NCBI RefSeq assembly: GCF_021049265.1
Contig: NZ_CP088018.1
Location: forward strand, 806,001-870,000
Origin: Ruania suaedae
GTDB lineage: Bacteria; Actinomycetota; Actinomycetes; Actinomycetales; Beutenbergiaceae
DNA: 64,000 nt
Direction: 5' to 3'
The position numbers and the translations under genes were made by a program. Shown one piece after another: positions 23,425 through 32,572 of the stretch; position 1 is the first letter of the stretch, and each line of letters begins with the position of its first letter. The notes under the pieces are model-generated. The model saw nothing but the letters and a program-made list of their open reading frames with translations. It ran no database searches and had not been told where the DNA came from.

Positions 23425-25749
23425 ATGGCACGAGCGCCCGAGCACGGGATCGACGAGTCCGAGCTCCAGGTCGGCACACCCCGGCGAGCTGCAGCCGGTG
23501 TGCCCGGGGTGCTGCATGCGATGGAGTCGGCGCTGGAGCAGATGGGTCCGGTCCGGACCGCGCGCACGTTGCTGGCCGTCAACCAGCGTGACGGCTTCGA
23601 CTGCCCCGGCTGCGCCTGGCCCGAGCACGACAAGCGGCATGCGGCCGAGTTCTGTGAGAACGGCGCCAAGGCGGTGGCCGAGGAGGCCACGAGGCGACGG
23701 GTGCCGCCGTCGTTCTTCGCCGAGCACTCCCTCGCGGAGCTGGCCACCAGGGACGACTACTGGCTCGGTCAGCAGGGCCGCCTCACCCACCCGATGGTGC
23801 GCGAGGACGACGCCACCCACTACCGCCCGATCTCCTGGGAGGACGCCTTCGACCTCATCGCCTCCGAGTTGGGTGCCGCGGCGCCGGATGAGGCCATCTT
23901 CTACACCTCCGGCCGGACCTCCAACGAGGCGGCGTTCCTGTACCAGCTGATGGTGCGTGGCCTGGGCACGAACAACCTGCCCGACTGCTCGAACATGTGC
24001 CACGAGTCCTCCGGAGCGGCGCTGAACCAGACGATCGGCATCGGTAAGGGATCGGTGAGCCTGGCCGACGTCGAGACTGCCGAGCTGATCCTGGTGGCCG
24101 GGCAGAACCCCGGGACGAACCACCCGCGGATGCTCTCGGCACTGGAGAAGGCGAAGGCCCGCGGCGCGCAGATCGTCGCCATCAACCCGCTACCCGAGGC
24201 AGGTCTGGGCACCTTCCACAACCCGCAGACCATCCGGGGCCTGGTCGCCGGCACGCAGCTGGCCGATGACTTCCTGCAGATCCGCCTGGGCGGGGACCAG
24301 GCGCTCTTCCAGGCGCTCGGGGCGCTGCTCCTCGAGGCCGAGGGCCACCGCGGTGGCGTGCTCGACCACGATTTCCTCGCCTCCTCGGTCTCCGGCCTCG
24401 AGCAGTACGCCGCGCACGTGGCCGCACTCGACTGGGACGAGGTGGCCACGGCCACCGGGCTCGAGCGCCGGCAGATCGAGTCGCTCGCCGACCGCCTCAT
24501 CGGCTCCTCGGCGACGGTGGTCTGCTGGGCGATGGGCCTCACCCAGCACCCGCATGCCGTGGCCACCCTGCGCGACCTGGTCAACGTGCTGCTCCTGCAG
24601 GGCAACATCGGCAGGCCGGGGGCCGGGGTGTGCCCGGTGCGCGGTCACTCGAACGTCCAGGGTGATCGCACCATGGGAATCTTCGAGCAGATGCCCGAGC
24701 CGTTCCTCGCGGCTCTGGATGCGGAGTTCGCCTTCACCGCTCCGCGCGAGCACGGCTACGACACGGTCGCCGCGATCGAGGCCATGCGTGATGGCCGGGC
24801 GAGGACCTTCATGGCGATGGGAGGGAACTTCCTGCGTGCCACCCCGGACACCGAGCTGACCGAGGCCGCCATGCAACGGATGGCGCTGACTGTGCAGGTC
24901 TCGACGAAGCTGAACCGCTCCCACGTGATCACCGGCCGCCGGGCGCTGATCCTGCCCGCCCTGGGACGCACCGACCGTGACCTGCAGGCCGGCGGTCCCC
25001 AGCGGGTCACCGTGGAGGACTCGATGAGTGCGGTGCACGCCTCCCAGGGCAGGCTGGAGCCGCCGTCGGAGCACGTGCTCTCCGAGGTGAGCATCGTGTG
25101 CCGGCTCGCCGAGCGGGTGTTCGCCGACGGCGAGGGTCCCGCGGGCAGTGGGCGCTTCCCGGGCGGGGCTCCGCAGGTGGACTGGCGGGCGCTCGAGGGC
25201 GACTACCGGCTGATCCGTGACCACATCTCCCGGGTGGTGCCCGGATTCGAGGACTACGAGCGGCGCATCGGCGACCCCGGAGGTTTCGTGCTGCCGCACC
25301 CGCCGCGGGACACCCGCTCGTTCGCGCTCCCCGGTGGCCGGGCGGTCATGACGGCCAACGAGCTGGAGTATCCGCGGGTGCCCGAGGGGCGGTTGCTCCT
25401 GCAGACCATCCGCTCCCACGATCAGTTCAACACCACCATCTACGGCAAGGACGACAGGTACCGGGGCGTGCGAGGAGGCCGGCGAGTGGTCTTCGTCCAC
25501 GACGACGACCTGGCCGACCTGGGCCTGGCGGACGGGAACATGGTCGACCTGATCTCGGAGTTCAACGGCACCGAGCGCCGCGCGCAGGCGTTCCGGGCGG
25601 TTGCCTACCCGACCGCGCGCGGGTGCATCGCCGCGTACTTCCCGGAGACGAATGTGCTCGTACCTGTGGACTCCTACGCGAGGACGTCGCGGACACCGGC
25701 GTCGAAGTCGGTGGTGGTGCGGGTGGAGCGGGCCCAGACCAGCGTGTGA
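23425..25749 (+). CDS. FdhF/YdeP-family molybdopterin oxidoreductase
   Basis: A 774-residue molybdopterin enzyme of the DMSO reductase superfamily, FdhF/YdeP branch. Residues 60-63 hold a CPGC pair in GFDCPGCAWP, conserved in the branch. Cys192 in DCSNMCHESS is at the position of the selenocysteine or cysteine molybdenum ligand of E. coli FdhF. MGD-binding motifs occur later (GQNPGTNHPRM, GGNFLRATPDTE), and the C-terminal MopB domain includes the IRSHDQFNTTIYGKDDRYRG segment. The start has GGGAGG upstream. No iron-sulfur or cytochrome subunit follows, so it may act alone. Formate dehydrogenase activity is plausible but YdeP-type enzymes are largely uncharacterised. Confidence 0.9.
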   Translation: MARAPEHGIDESELQVGTPRRAAAGVPGVLHAMESALEQMGPVRTARTLLAVNQRDGFDCPGCAWPEHDKRHAAEFCENGAKAVAEEATRRRVPPSFFAEHSLAELATRDDYWLGQQGRLTHPMVREDDATHYRPISWEDAFDLIASELGAAAPDEAIFYTSGRTSNEAAFLYQLMVRGLGTNNLPDCSNMCHESSGAALNQTIGIGKGSVSLADVETAELILVAGQNPGTNHPRMLSALEKAKARGAQIVAINPLPEAGLGTFHNPQTIRGLVAGTQLADDFLQIRLGGDQALFQALGALLLEAEGHRGGVLDHDFLASSVSGLEQYAAHVAALDWDEVATATGLERRQIESLADRLIGSSATVVCWAMGLTQHPHAVATLRDLVNVLLLQGNIGRPGAGVCPVRGHSNVQGDRTMGIFEQMPEPFLAALDAEFAFTAPREHGYDTVAAIEAMRDGRARTFMAMGGNFLRATPDTELTEAAMQRMALTVQVSTKLNRSHVITGRRALILPALGRTDRDLQAGGPQRVTVEDSMSAVHASQGRLEPPSEHVLSEVSIVCRLAERVFADGEGPAGSGRFPGGAPQVDWRALEGDYRLIRDHISRVVPGFEDYERRIGDPGGFVLPHPPRDTRSFALPGGRAVMTANELEYPRVPEGRLLLQTIRSHDQFNTTIYGKDDRYRGVRGGRRVVFVHDDDLADLGLADGNMVDLISEFNGTERRAQAFRAVAYPTARGCIAAYFPETNVLVPVDSYARTSRTPASKSVVVRVERAQTSV

Positions 25750-25878
25750 GGTTGTTCCGCGCACCAGTTCGCTGCCTCGTCTGCTCCACGCAGCGCCCTG
25801 ATCGGCCCCGTTCGAGCGCCCTGGACATGCCGGTGTCCCCGTCGACGGTGGGTGTCGGCGGGGTCCGGGGCGGGGTGA

Positions 25879-27378
25879 TCAGAAGGGTGGCGGGTCGGTG
25901 CTACCGGTGCTGCCGGGACCGCGCGCTGCTGGCGGCTGCCCGCGGGGAGGACGGGACGGCATCGCCTTGGCGGCGGTGCGCATCGAGTCCAAGGCTCGTT
26001 GGCGCACCCGTGCGGTCGAAGTCGCTGCGGTCCCCGGTGAGCCGGGCAGGTCGAAGGTGCCGGCGGGGGTGACCAGATAGGCCGCGCCGTCGGGACTGGC
26101 CCAGTGGTAAGTGCCGGGGGTGATCACCTGGTAGGTCCAGCCCGCATGCGTCTTGGCGCGGTGGTGGCGCCGGCACAGGGCGGCGAGGTTGGTGGAGTCG
26201 GTGGGCCCGCCGTGCTCGTACCGTTCGATGTGGTCCAGGTCGCCGGCCCGAGCGCTGCGGTGGCAGAACGGGAACCGGCACGTGCCATCGCGCAGGATCA
26301 CCTGCTCACGCAGCCTGGGACTCGCCTCATACGTGCTCGCCGCGTACTCGGCGTTGAGGTCGACCACCGGCCGCACCAGCACCCGCCCGGCGGTGGCGCA
26401 CCAGGTGCGGACCTGCTCGGGGGTGATCGGGGAGCGGGTGTTCTCACACCGCCCCACACCAAAAGACTGCTCGTCGAGGTCGGCGGCGGACAGGTGCAGA
26501 TACAGCAATACCGTGCGCCCGTGGGGGTCGCCGGAGTCACTGGCGCTGTCATCCTCGCCGGTGGCCCGGGCCAGGGTGGCTTGGCCGCGGGCGAGGTCGC
26601 CGAGGGCGACCGAGCGGCGCACGTCCTCGCTGGCACCGGGCATGAGGGCTTTCAACGCTGCTGCGCGGGCGGAGATGGCTGTTTCCAGGTCCAGTGCATC
26701 GGCCACGTCGAGGCCGCCGTCGATGCCGATCACGCTCATCGACCCCGGGTCTTGACCGTCACCGGCGCGGCCGAGGTGGATGTTCACCCGCCGCCGCTCC
26801 AACGCCGCCTCGCGGTCCCGTTCTGCCTGGTCGGGGTCGAAGGTCGCCACCGCCGCAGCCACGGTGCGTTCGATCTGAGCCACCGAGCAGGTCCCGATCG
26901 TCCAGGCGACCTGGGCATCGACCCAGGCGGCACCAGCGGCGGGGAGCTTCTTGCTCAACCGGGCCACCGTCCTGGCCCGATGGACACTGACCTGCCCGGC
27001 CCTGACCCGGGACCACAGCACCGGCAGGCGGTAGGCCAGCTCGACCACCGCCCCGACGTAGTTCATGGCGGCCTCGTTGGATTGTCCCAGTGCCGTGGCC
27101 AGGCGAGTGAACCCCAGATCGGCCACCCACGGGGCCCCCTCCCCAGCCAGGCGCATCGGCTGCTCAGTCCCCGGCACCCCGACATGAACATCCGGGTCGA
27201 AGACCGCGTCCTGGGTCGTCTCCTCCGGGTCGATCGCCGACTCGCCCACCCACGCCAGCACCAGCTCAGCCCGCTCGACCTCCACCGCCCGAGCCGCCAC
27301 CCCGTTGGCCCGCACCGCAGCCAACAGTTCCTTCTCGGCCGGAGCCGAGAACGAGGAAACAGTGGCTGTCGATGTCAT
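25879..27378 (-). CDS. DUF222/13E12-type HNH endonuclease domain protein
   Basis: A 499-residue protein of the actinobacterial 13E12-repeat type: an N-terminal DUF222 domain (about residues 20-330) joined to a C-terminal HNH nuclease motif. The metal-binding HNH core reads DLDHIERYEHGGPT...LAALCRRHHRAKTH, with a CRFPFC knuckle about 15 residues earlier. The tail is Pro/Arg-rich. The start has GGGAGG 9 bases upstream. Copies of this family are often numerous in actinobacterial genomes and their role is unknown, with a mobile or nuclease function commonly suggested. No mobility signs (repeats) flank it here. Confidence 0.88.
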   Translation of the reverse strand: MTSTATVSSFSAPAEKELLAAVRANGVAARAVEVERAELVLAWVGESAIDPEETTQDAVFDPDVHVGVPGTEQPMRLAGEGAPWVADLGFTRLATALGQSNEAAMNYVGAVVELAYRLPVLWSRVRAGQVSVHRARTVARLSKKLPAAGAAWVDAQVAWTIGTCSVAQIERTVAAAVATFDPDQAERDREAALERRRVNIHLGRAGDGQDPGSMSVIGIDGGLDVADALDLETAISARAAALKALMPGASEDVRRSVALGDLARGQATLARATGEDDSASDSGDPHGRTVLLYLHLSAADLDEQSFGVGRCENTRSPITPEQVRTWCATAGRVLVRPVVDLNAEYAASTYEASPRLREQVILRDGTCRFPFCHRSARAGDLDHIERYEHGGPTDSTNLAALCRRHHRAKTHAGWTYQVITPGTYHWASPDGAAYLVTPAGTFDLPGSPGTAATSTARVRQRALDSMRTAAKAMPSRPPRGQPPAARGPGSTGSTDPPPF

Positions 27379-27518
27379 GAAAGAAGCCTCCCACCGACCA
27401 CCGACACCGCCCCATCACCCCAGGTCAGCGCCCACATCGCATCTGAATTGCGGACTCCCCATGGCGGTGCCGCTACGGTGGGGCTATCGTCACCTCACAC
27501 GCAGCCGAGGGAGCCACG

Positions 27519-27851
27519 ATGAAGCTCACGTTCCTCTTCCAGCCGGTCACCGACCTGGCGCTCGCTGTCGACCACTACACGCTTCTCGGCTGGGACGAGG
27601 CGTGGCGCGAGGGTGAGCACACCGTCGCCTTCCAGATGCCCGGCGCCGACGTCCAGCTGATGCTGGACGGCGCGCCGGACTGGGGCGGCCCGGGGCCGAT
27701 GTATCTCGTGGACGATCTGACTGCCTGGCTCGAGGCGCACCCGGATGTGGCGGCGGGTCCGTTGAGTCAGATCCCGGGCGGGCACGTGGCCGAGATCACG
27801 GCACCGGGTCACTCCTACTACGTTTTCTCGATGGACTCGGTCGTGGTCTGA
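27519..27851 (+). CDS. VOC (glyoxalase/bleomycin-resistance-like) protein
   Basis: A 110-residue single VOC domain with alternating beta strands (LTFLFQPVTDLALAVDHYTLLGWDEA at the N-terminus, VAFQMPGADVQLML in the middle, HVAEITAPGHSYYVFSMD at the C-terminus). Such proteins bind metal and act as lyases, dioxygenases or drug-sequestering proteins; the metal ligand set is not complete enough to choose. A GAGGGAG site lies 5 bases before ATG 27519. It ends 6 bases from the convergent FtsX permease gene. Confidence 0.8.
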   Translation: MKLTFLFQPVTDLALAVDHYTLLGWDEAWREGEHTVAFQMPGADVQLMLDGAPDWGGPGPMYLVDDLTAWLEAHPDVAAGPLSQIPGGHVAEITAPGHSYYVFSMDSVVV

Positions 27852-27857
27852 GCCTGC

Positions 27858-29753
27858 TCATCCCGCCGGACGGAACCTCGCTCCGGCCACCCCGAGGAAC
27901 GCGATGACCACCGCCGACCCCGCCAGCGCGGCGTACATCGTGGCATCCACACCCAGGCCCGCGGCTCCGGAGATCGCCGACGAGGCCACGACCAGGCCCG
28001 GCAGCGCCGTCAGCGTGCCGATGGTCACCGCACCGAGGCCGACGAACGCCGCCTCGACGGCAAGCATCGCGCGCAGCTGGCGGCGGGTGGTCCCCAACCG
28101 ACCCAGCAGGGCGAACTCACCCGAGCGAAAGCGGGTGGCGATCACGAGGGCGTTCGCAGCAGCGATCCCGATGAAGGCCAGCAGCACCATGAGCAACGTG
28201 GTCGACAGGCGGGTGTCCGCGTCGCTCGCCGCGGTTACCTCGCTGGCGAACTCCTCGGTCGGCACCAGCGCGAGACCGGCAGCGTCAGCACCAAGACGCA
28301 CCTCCTCCTGCCGGCCGGGCTCGGGCTGCGCCAGCAGGCTCGGTGCCCCCGAGGCCTGGGCCATCGCGGCGAAGGCGTCCGGCCCCATCACCATGTCGCC
28401 GATCCCCAGGCCCCGGTCGTAGACCGCCACGACCGTGGCGGTGACGCTCTCGCCGCCGGGGCTGCGGACCTCGACCTGATCTCCCATCCCCTTGCCGAGC
28501 AGGGCATCCGAGCTCACGGCGATCGTGCCGGGGCGCTCGAGGGCGTCGAGGTCGCCCTCGACGACCCCGGGGTCGATGAGGCCCGAGGCGTCGTCCAGCA
28601 TGCGCACCGGCAGGTGTTCCCAGGCCAGGACGTCGAGGAAGGGAAGGTCCTCGTCCTGCTCGTCGACCCTCACCTGCGCCACACCGGCATCAGTGGTGGC
28701 GACCGCCTGCACACCGGGCAGTGCGGCCAGCGACTCCCGCGCTCCGGCGAGCTCGCCGGCCGGCCCCTGCCAGACCAGGTCGCCCCCGCCGAGGGCATCG
28801 GTGAGCTGCTGCGTCCCGGCGTCGCTGACGATGCGGTCGACCCCGGTCTGCACCGCGCCGAGCGAGACGAGCAGTGCGAGCGGAACCACCGCGGCGGTCA
28901 TCCGGCGGGAGAAGCCGCGCGTGTTCGCTGTGGCCAGTGCGCGGGCGCCGCCGCGGCCCAGCACCGCACGGGAGGCCATGAACGCGGTGGCTCGCCGCAC
29001 CAGTGCCGGCCCGGCGAGGGCGACAGCGGTGATGAACAGGAACGCCGACGAGGCCCCGGTGGCACCGCCCAGGGATCCCGGCACGAACACCGGGGTGGCG
29101 GTGGCCGCGAGCCCTGCGGCCACACACACCCAGGCGCCGACGACGCGACCCTGGCCGAGTGGCCGCGCCTCGACCGCTGAGCTGCTCACCGCGGCGGCGG
29201 GCCCGAGCTCGGCCATCTCCCGTGCCGCCAACCGGCCGGCGATCCACGCCGCAGGCAGCAACACGGCCACCGCGGACAGGAACGGCCACGGTGAGAGCAC
29301 CGGCGCGAAGCCCGCGTCGGCCATGCCGCTCGCGATGAGCAAGGGCACCAGCGCCCGGGCGCCGGCGAAGCCCGCGACGCTGCCGAGGAGCAGAGCGCCG
29401 ATGGAGATCACCATCACCTCCGCCGAGATCAGGGTCCGCACCTGCCTGCTGGTGGCGCCCACCGCGCGGAGCAGCGCGAACTCGCGGCGGCGGTCCCGCA
29501 GCGCGGCCGCGAAGGCCGAGGAGACCACCAGGATCGCGAGCATCAGGGCTACGCCGGCGAACGATCCCATCACCGTCGGCAGCATGGTGGCGGTGGGGGA
29601 GAACGGGTCGCCGGCACGCAGACCGGACTCGATGAGCACGAACGATCCGGAGACCAGCGCGGCGGCCAGCAGCATGGTGAAGAAGACGCCGAGGGCGGAG
29701 GGCCAGTGGGCGCGCAGTGCGCGTACGCCGATCTGGGTGAGTGCGGCCCTCAT
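27858..29753 (-). CDS. ABC transporter permease, FtsX/MacB type
   Basis: A 631-residue membrane protein with two FtsX domains (about residues 40-200 and 505-620), each a set of hydrophobic helices, separated by an extracytoplasmic loop of about 200 residues rich in charged positions (VDEQDEDLPFLD, VRSPGGESVTATVVAVYDRG). The arrangement is the MacB/LolE-like type that does mechanotransmission or export without a pore in the classical sense. Its ATG overlaps the stop of the ATPase gene (29750-29753), so the two form one transporter. The substrate is unknown; such pairs often give resistance to peptide antibiotics or export signalling peptides. Confidence 0.9.
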   Translation of the reverse strand: MRAALTQIGVRALRAHWPSALGVFFTMLLAAALVSGSFVLIESGLRAGDPFSPTATMLPTVMGSFAGVALMLAILVVSSAFAAALRDRRREFALLRAVGATSRQVRTLISAEVMVISIGALLLGSVAGFAGARALVPLLIASGMADAGFAPVLSPWPFLSAVAVLLPAAWIAGRLAAREMAELGPAAAVSSSAVEARPLGQGRVVGAWVCVAAGLAATATPVFVPGSLGGATGASSAFLFITAVALAGPALVRRATAFMASRAVLGRGGARALATANTRGFSRRMTAAVVPLALLVSLGAVQTGVDRIVSDAGTQQLTDALGGGDLVWQGPAGELAGARESLAALPGVQAVATTDAGVAQVRVDEQDEDLPFLDVLAWEHLPVRMLDDASGLIDPGVVEGDLDALERPGTIAVSSDALLGKGMGDQVEVRSPGGESVTATVVAVYDRGLGIGDMVMGPDAFAAMAQASGAPSLLAQPEPGRQEEVRLGADAAGLALVPTEEFASEVTAASDADTRLSTTLLMVLLAFIGIAAANALVIATRFRSGEFALLGRLGTTRRQLRAMLAVEAAFVGLGAVTIGTLTALPGLVVASSAISGAAGLGVDATMYAALAGSAVVIAFLGVAGARFRPAG

Positions 29754-30502
29754 GACAGGTCCAGGATGCGCTGGGAGATCTGCGTGGCCGACGCACCGGT
29801 CTCCCGGCCGACGACCGTTCCGTCAGCGAGGAAGACCACCTCGTCGGCCGTGGCGGCGACCTGCGGATCGTGGGTCACCATCACCACCGTCTGCCGGTAG
29901 GTCGTGACCGCCTCGCGCAGCACGTGGAGCACCCGCGCGCCGGTGTGGGCGTCGAGTGCGCCGGTGGGCTCGTCGGCGAAGATCACGTCGGGGCGCAGCA
30001 CCAGCGCGCGGGCGATGGCCACGCGCTGGCGCTGGCCGCCGGACAGTTCCGAGGGCAGCCGGCCGGCCATCTCGCTCAGACCCACCAGGGCCAGCAGTTC
30101 CGCTTCGCGCGCGGCCTCCGGCGCGCTGGCGTCCAGCCACCAGGGCAGGCGCATGTTCTCGGACACGCTCAGGTGCTCCAGCAGGTTGTAGGCCTGGAAG
30201 ACGAACCCCACGTGGCGGCGCCGGAACGTCGTCAGGGCATCTGCTCTCATCCTGCTGATGTCGGTGTCACCGACGACGACGCGGCCCGACGTGGCGGCAT
30301 CGAGTCCTGCCGCGACGTTCAGCAGCGTCGACTTCCCGGAGCCGGAGGGCCCCATGATCGCCGTGAACGAGCCCGCGGGGACGGCCAGGCGCACGGCTCG
30401 CAGCGCGTGGACCGGCTGCGGGCCGGGGGTATAGGTCTTGTGCACGTCGGTGAGCGTCACCGCCGTGCGTGGGGGTGCTGCCAGGGCCGGTGGGAAGGTC
30501 AT
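29750..30502 (-). CDS. ABC transporter ATP-binding protein, MacB-like
   Basis: A 250-residue ATPase. Walker A is GPSGSGKST (about residues 51-59), the signature LSGGQRQRVAIARALV, Walker B VIFADEPTGALD, and the H-loop VMVTHDP. The 'DEPTGALD' form is typical of MacB/LolD-type ATPases that pair with FtsX permeases, here the next gene. The response regulator gene lies 139 bases upstream on the same strand, so the pump may be its target or may continue the operon. A short inverted repeat GAGGC/GCCTC is in that gap. Confidence 0.92.
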   Translation of the reverse strand: MTFPPALAAPPRTAVTLTDVHKTYTPGPQPVHALRAVRLAVPAGSFTAIMGPSGSGKSTLLNVAAGLDAATSGRVVVGDTDISRMRADALTTFRRRHVGFVFQAYNLLEHLSVSENMRLPWWLDASAPEAAREAELLALVGLSEMAGRLPSELSGGQRQRVAIARALVLRPDVIFADEPTGALDAHTGARVLHVLREAVTTYRQTVVMVTHDPQVAATADEVVFLADGTVVGRETGASATQISQRILDLS

Positions 30503-30641
30503 GAAGGTCTCCGTCGCTCGTCCCGGCGCTGGGTGCGCCGGCTACGGCCACGGTAGGAATCGGCGAGGCTGCGCCTCTAGCGGCGAAAGTAGCCATCGCG
30601 AGGGTTCCACCTTTGGATGGCAGGGCCGGTGGCGCGACCGG

Positions 30642-31316
30642 TCAGTGCTGGTCTCGCTCGATCTCGACCACCCCGTGCTGGTAGGACCAGACGACGGCCT
30701 GGAGCCGGGAGCGGACGCCGATCTTGGGCAGCATCCGGGAGATGTGGGACTTCACGGTGGAGATCTCCAGCACCAGCTCGCGCGCGATCTCGTCGTTGGA
30801 CATGCCGCGCGCCAGCAGCAGCAGGATGTCGAGCTCACGCGGGGAGAGCAGGTCGGAGCCGCCGGCCACCGTGACCGGCCGGGACTGCCGGCGGCGGGAG
30901 AACTCCTGGATGACCGAGCGGGTGAGGGAGGTGTCGAGGGTCCCGTTCCCGGCCGCCACCGAGCGCACCGCAGCGACGATGTCCTCCGGGTCGGAGTCCT
31001 TGAGCATGAAGCCCGAGGCGCCGGCTTCGAGGGCGGCGAACAGATAGTCGTCGATCGCGAACGTCGTCAGGATCAGCACCGGGACGGGGGTGGCGGCGTC
31101 GGGGCGGCACAGCTCCCGGGTGACGCTGATGCCGTCGCGGCCGGGCATACGCACATCCACGCAGGCGACGTCGGGCGCCAGCTCGCGCGCCATCGCGAGC
31201 GCCTCGTCACCGTCGGCGGCCGCCCCGACCACCTCGATGTCCGGTGCAGCGCCGAGCAGCGCGGTGAGACTGGCCCGGACCAGGGCCTGGTCGTCGGCCA
31301 CGAGAACGCGGATCAT
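30642..31316 (-). CDS. NarL-family response regulator
   Basis: A 224-residue response regulator. The receiver domain carries the acidic pair DD (VADDQ), phospho-acceptor D54 (VACVDVRMPG) and the Lys in GFMLKDSDP. The LuxR-type output domain reads LSPRELDILLLLARGMSNDE with recognition helix STVKSHISRMLPKIG. Its ATG overlaps the kinase stop by 4 bases (31313-31316), so the two are translationally coupled. The ABC exporter genes lie downstream and the RND pump upstream in the same direction. Confidence 0.92.
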   Translation of the reverse strand: MIRVLVADDQALVRASLTALLGAAPDIEVVGAAADGDEALAMARELAPDVACVDVRMPGRDGISVTRELCRPDAATPVPVLILTTFAIDDYLFAALEAGASGFMLKDSDPEDIVAAVRSVAAGNGTLDTSLTRSVIQEFSRRRQSRPVTVAGGSDLLSPRELDILLLLARGMSNDEIARELVLEISTVKSHISRMLPKIGVRSRLQAVVWSYQHGVVEIERDQH

Positions 31317-32560
31317 GCCTCCCCCTCCGGAGGGGGGAGGTGCCCGCTCTCGCGCGGTACCCGCAGGCGTACACGCCAGCCCCCGTCGTCGGTCGGACCG
31401 TAGGTGAGCCTGGATCGGGTCAACGTCGCGCGCTCCTGCATGCCCCGCAGGCCGAACCCGCTCTCACCGCTCCAGCGGTGGGCCTCACCGGAGCCGCGAC
31501 CATTCGTGACGACGATCTCCAGGGCCTCACCGGCATCCGCCAGCTCCACCGTGCACCGGCCGCCCGGTGCGTGCCGCGCCGCATTGGCCAGAGCCTCCTG
31601 CACCGTGCGGTAGGCGGCGAACTGGCCCAGCGGTCCGATGCCCCGGGCGAGCTCACGCATGCTCGTACCGGCGATCAGTTGCACGTCCAGACCCCGCTCC
31701 GCGGCGGCCGGGATCAGGGTCTCCAGCCCGGAGAGGGACTCGACGTCCGTGCTGGCCACGCCGTCCTGGCGCAGCAGCGCGACCAGGCCGCGCAGCTCCT
31801 CCAGCAGCTCGCGGGTCTGCGCCCGGACATCCGCCAGGCCCGCCTTCGCCGTGGTGGGGTCGGTGTCGATCTGCTGGGAGATGGCCGAGGACATCAGGGC
31901 GATCCCGGAGAGGTGATGGGCGGCGATGTCATGCAGTTCGCGTGCGATGGCGGTCCGCTCCGCCGCGAGCGCCGCCTCGGTCCGCGCCTCCGCCTCGTTC
32001 GAGCGGGCGAGGGCCTCGCGGTCGCGGGAGGCACGCATCTGCGCGCGGACCGAAACGGCCGCTGCGACCGCTGCGGGCACACCGACGACGACGATCGCCT
32101 GGCCGATCGCCGCGGTGACGGACAGGAGCAGGGACTCCTCGAGTCGCAGGGTGGCCACCGTGCTCGCGGCGGCGACCAGCGCGGCCGTGAGGATCCACGC
32201 CGACCAGGACTGCTCCGGTTCGCGCCGTCGGGCGCTCGCGTAGGCGGCCACGATCACGGCGATGAGGGGGATGTTGGCGGCATCCCCCAGCGGGACGAGG
32301 GCAACGGCGAAGGCGAGGGCCGCGACGGCCACCAGGGCGCGGCGTGGCGCCGCGGACAGCCATGTCACCCACGCGCCCTGGGCGAGGATCGCTGCCAGGG
32401 CGGCCCACCACGGCCACGTGAACACCCGCGGCATCGCGACCTCGAGCTCGGGATCGAGGCGGCCGACCGCAGGGAGGAGGACCACCATCGCCAGCGACGC
32501 GATGGCCACGGCCGCACCGCGCACCAGGTCGCCGCGGGTGACGCGGGCCGCGGTGGTCAT
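31313..32560 (-). CDS. NarL-type sensor histidine kinase
   Basis: A 415-residue kinase. Residues 14-170 contain about five to six hydrophobic helices without a large extracytoplasmic loop, as in intramembrane-sensing kinases. A coiled linker (RDREALARSNEAEARTEAALAAERT) precedes the HisKA_3 phosphoacceptor His210 in ARELHDIAAHH. The C-terminal HATPase has the FGLRGMQERA G-box. It is followed by its response regulator with a 4-base overlap, and the RND gene ends 12 bases upstream, so pump, kinase and regulator are probably one transcript. The short sensor region hints at membrane stress or a pump-borne signal. Confidence 0.9.
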   Translation of the reverse strand: MTTAARVTRGDLVRGAAVAIASLAMVVLLPAVGRLDPELEVAMPRVFTWPWWAALAAILAQGAWVTWLSAAPRRALVAVAALAFAVALVPLGDAANIPLIAVIVAAYASARRREPEQSWSAWILTAALVAAASTVATLRLEESLLLSVTAAIGQAIVVVGVPAAVAAAVSVRAQMRASRDREALARSNEAEARTEAALAAERTAIARELHDIAAHHLSGIALMSSAISQQIDTDPTTAKAGLADVRAQTRELLEELRGLVALLRQDGVASTDVESLSGLETLIPAAAERGLDVQLIAGTSMRELARGIGPLGQFAAYRTVQEALANAARHAPGGRCTVELADAGEALEIVVTNGRGSGEAHRWSGESGFGLRGMQERATLTRSRLTYGPTDDGGWRVRLRVPRESGHLPPPEGEA

Positions 32561-32572
32561 GGCCCTAGGTTC

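Noticed and set aside
25879-27378. The HNH protein as a homing or mobile-element nuclease.
   Set aside because: DUF222-HNH proteins are common in actinobacteria, and no terminal repeats or interrupted gene was seen around this one.
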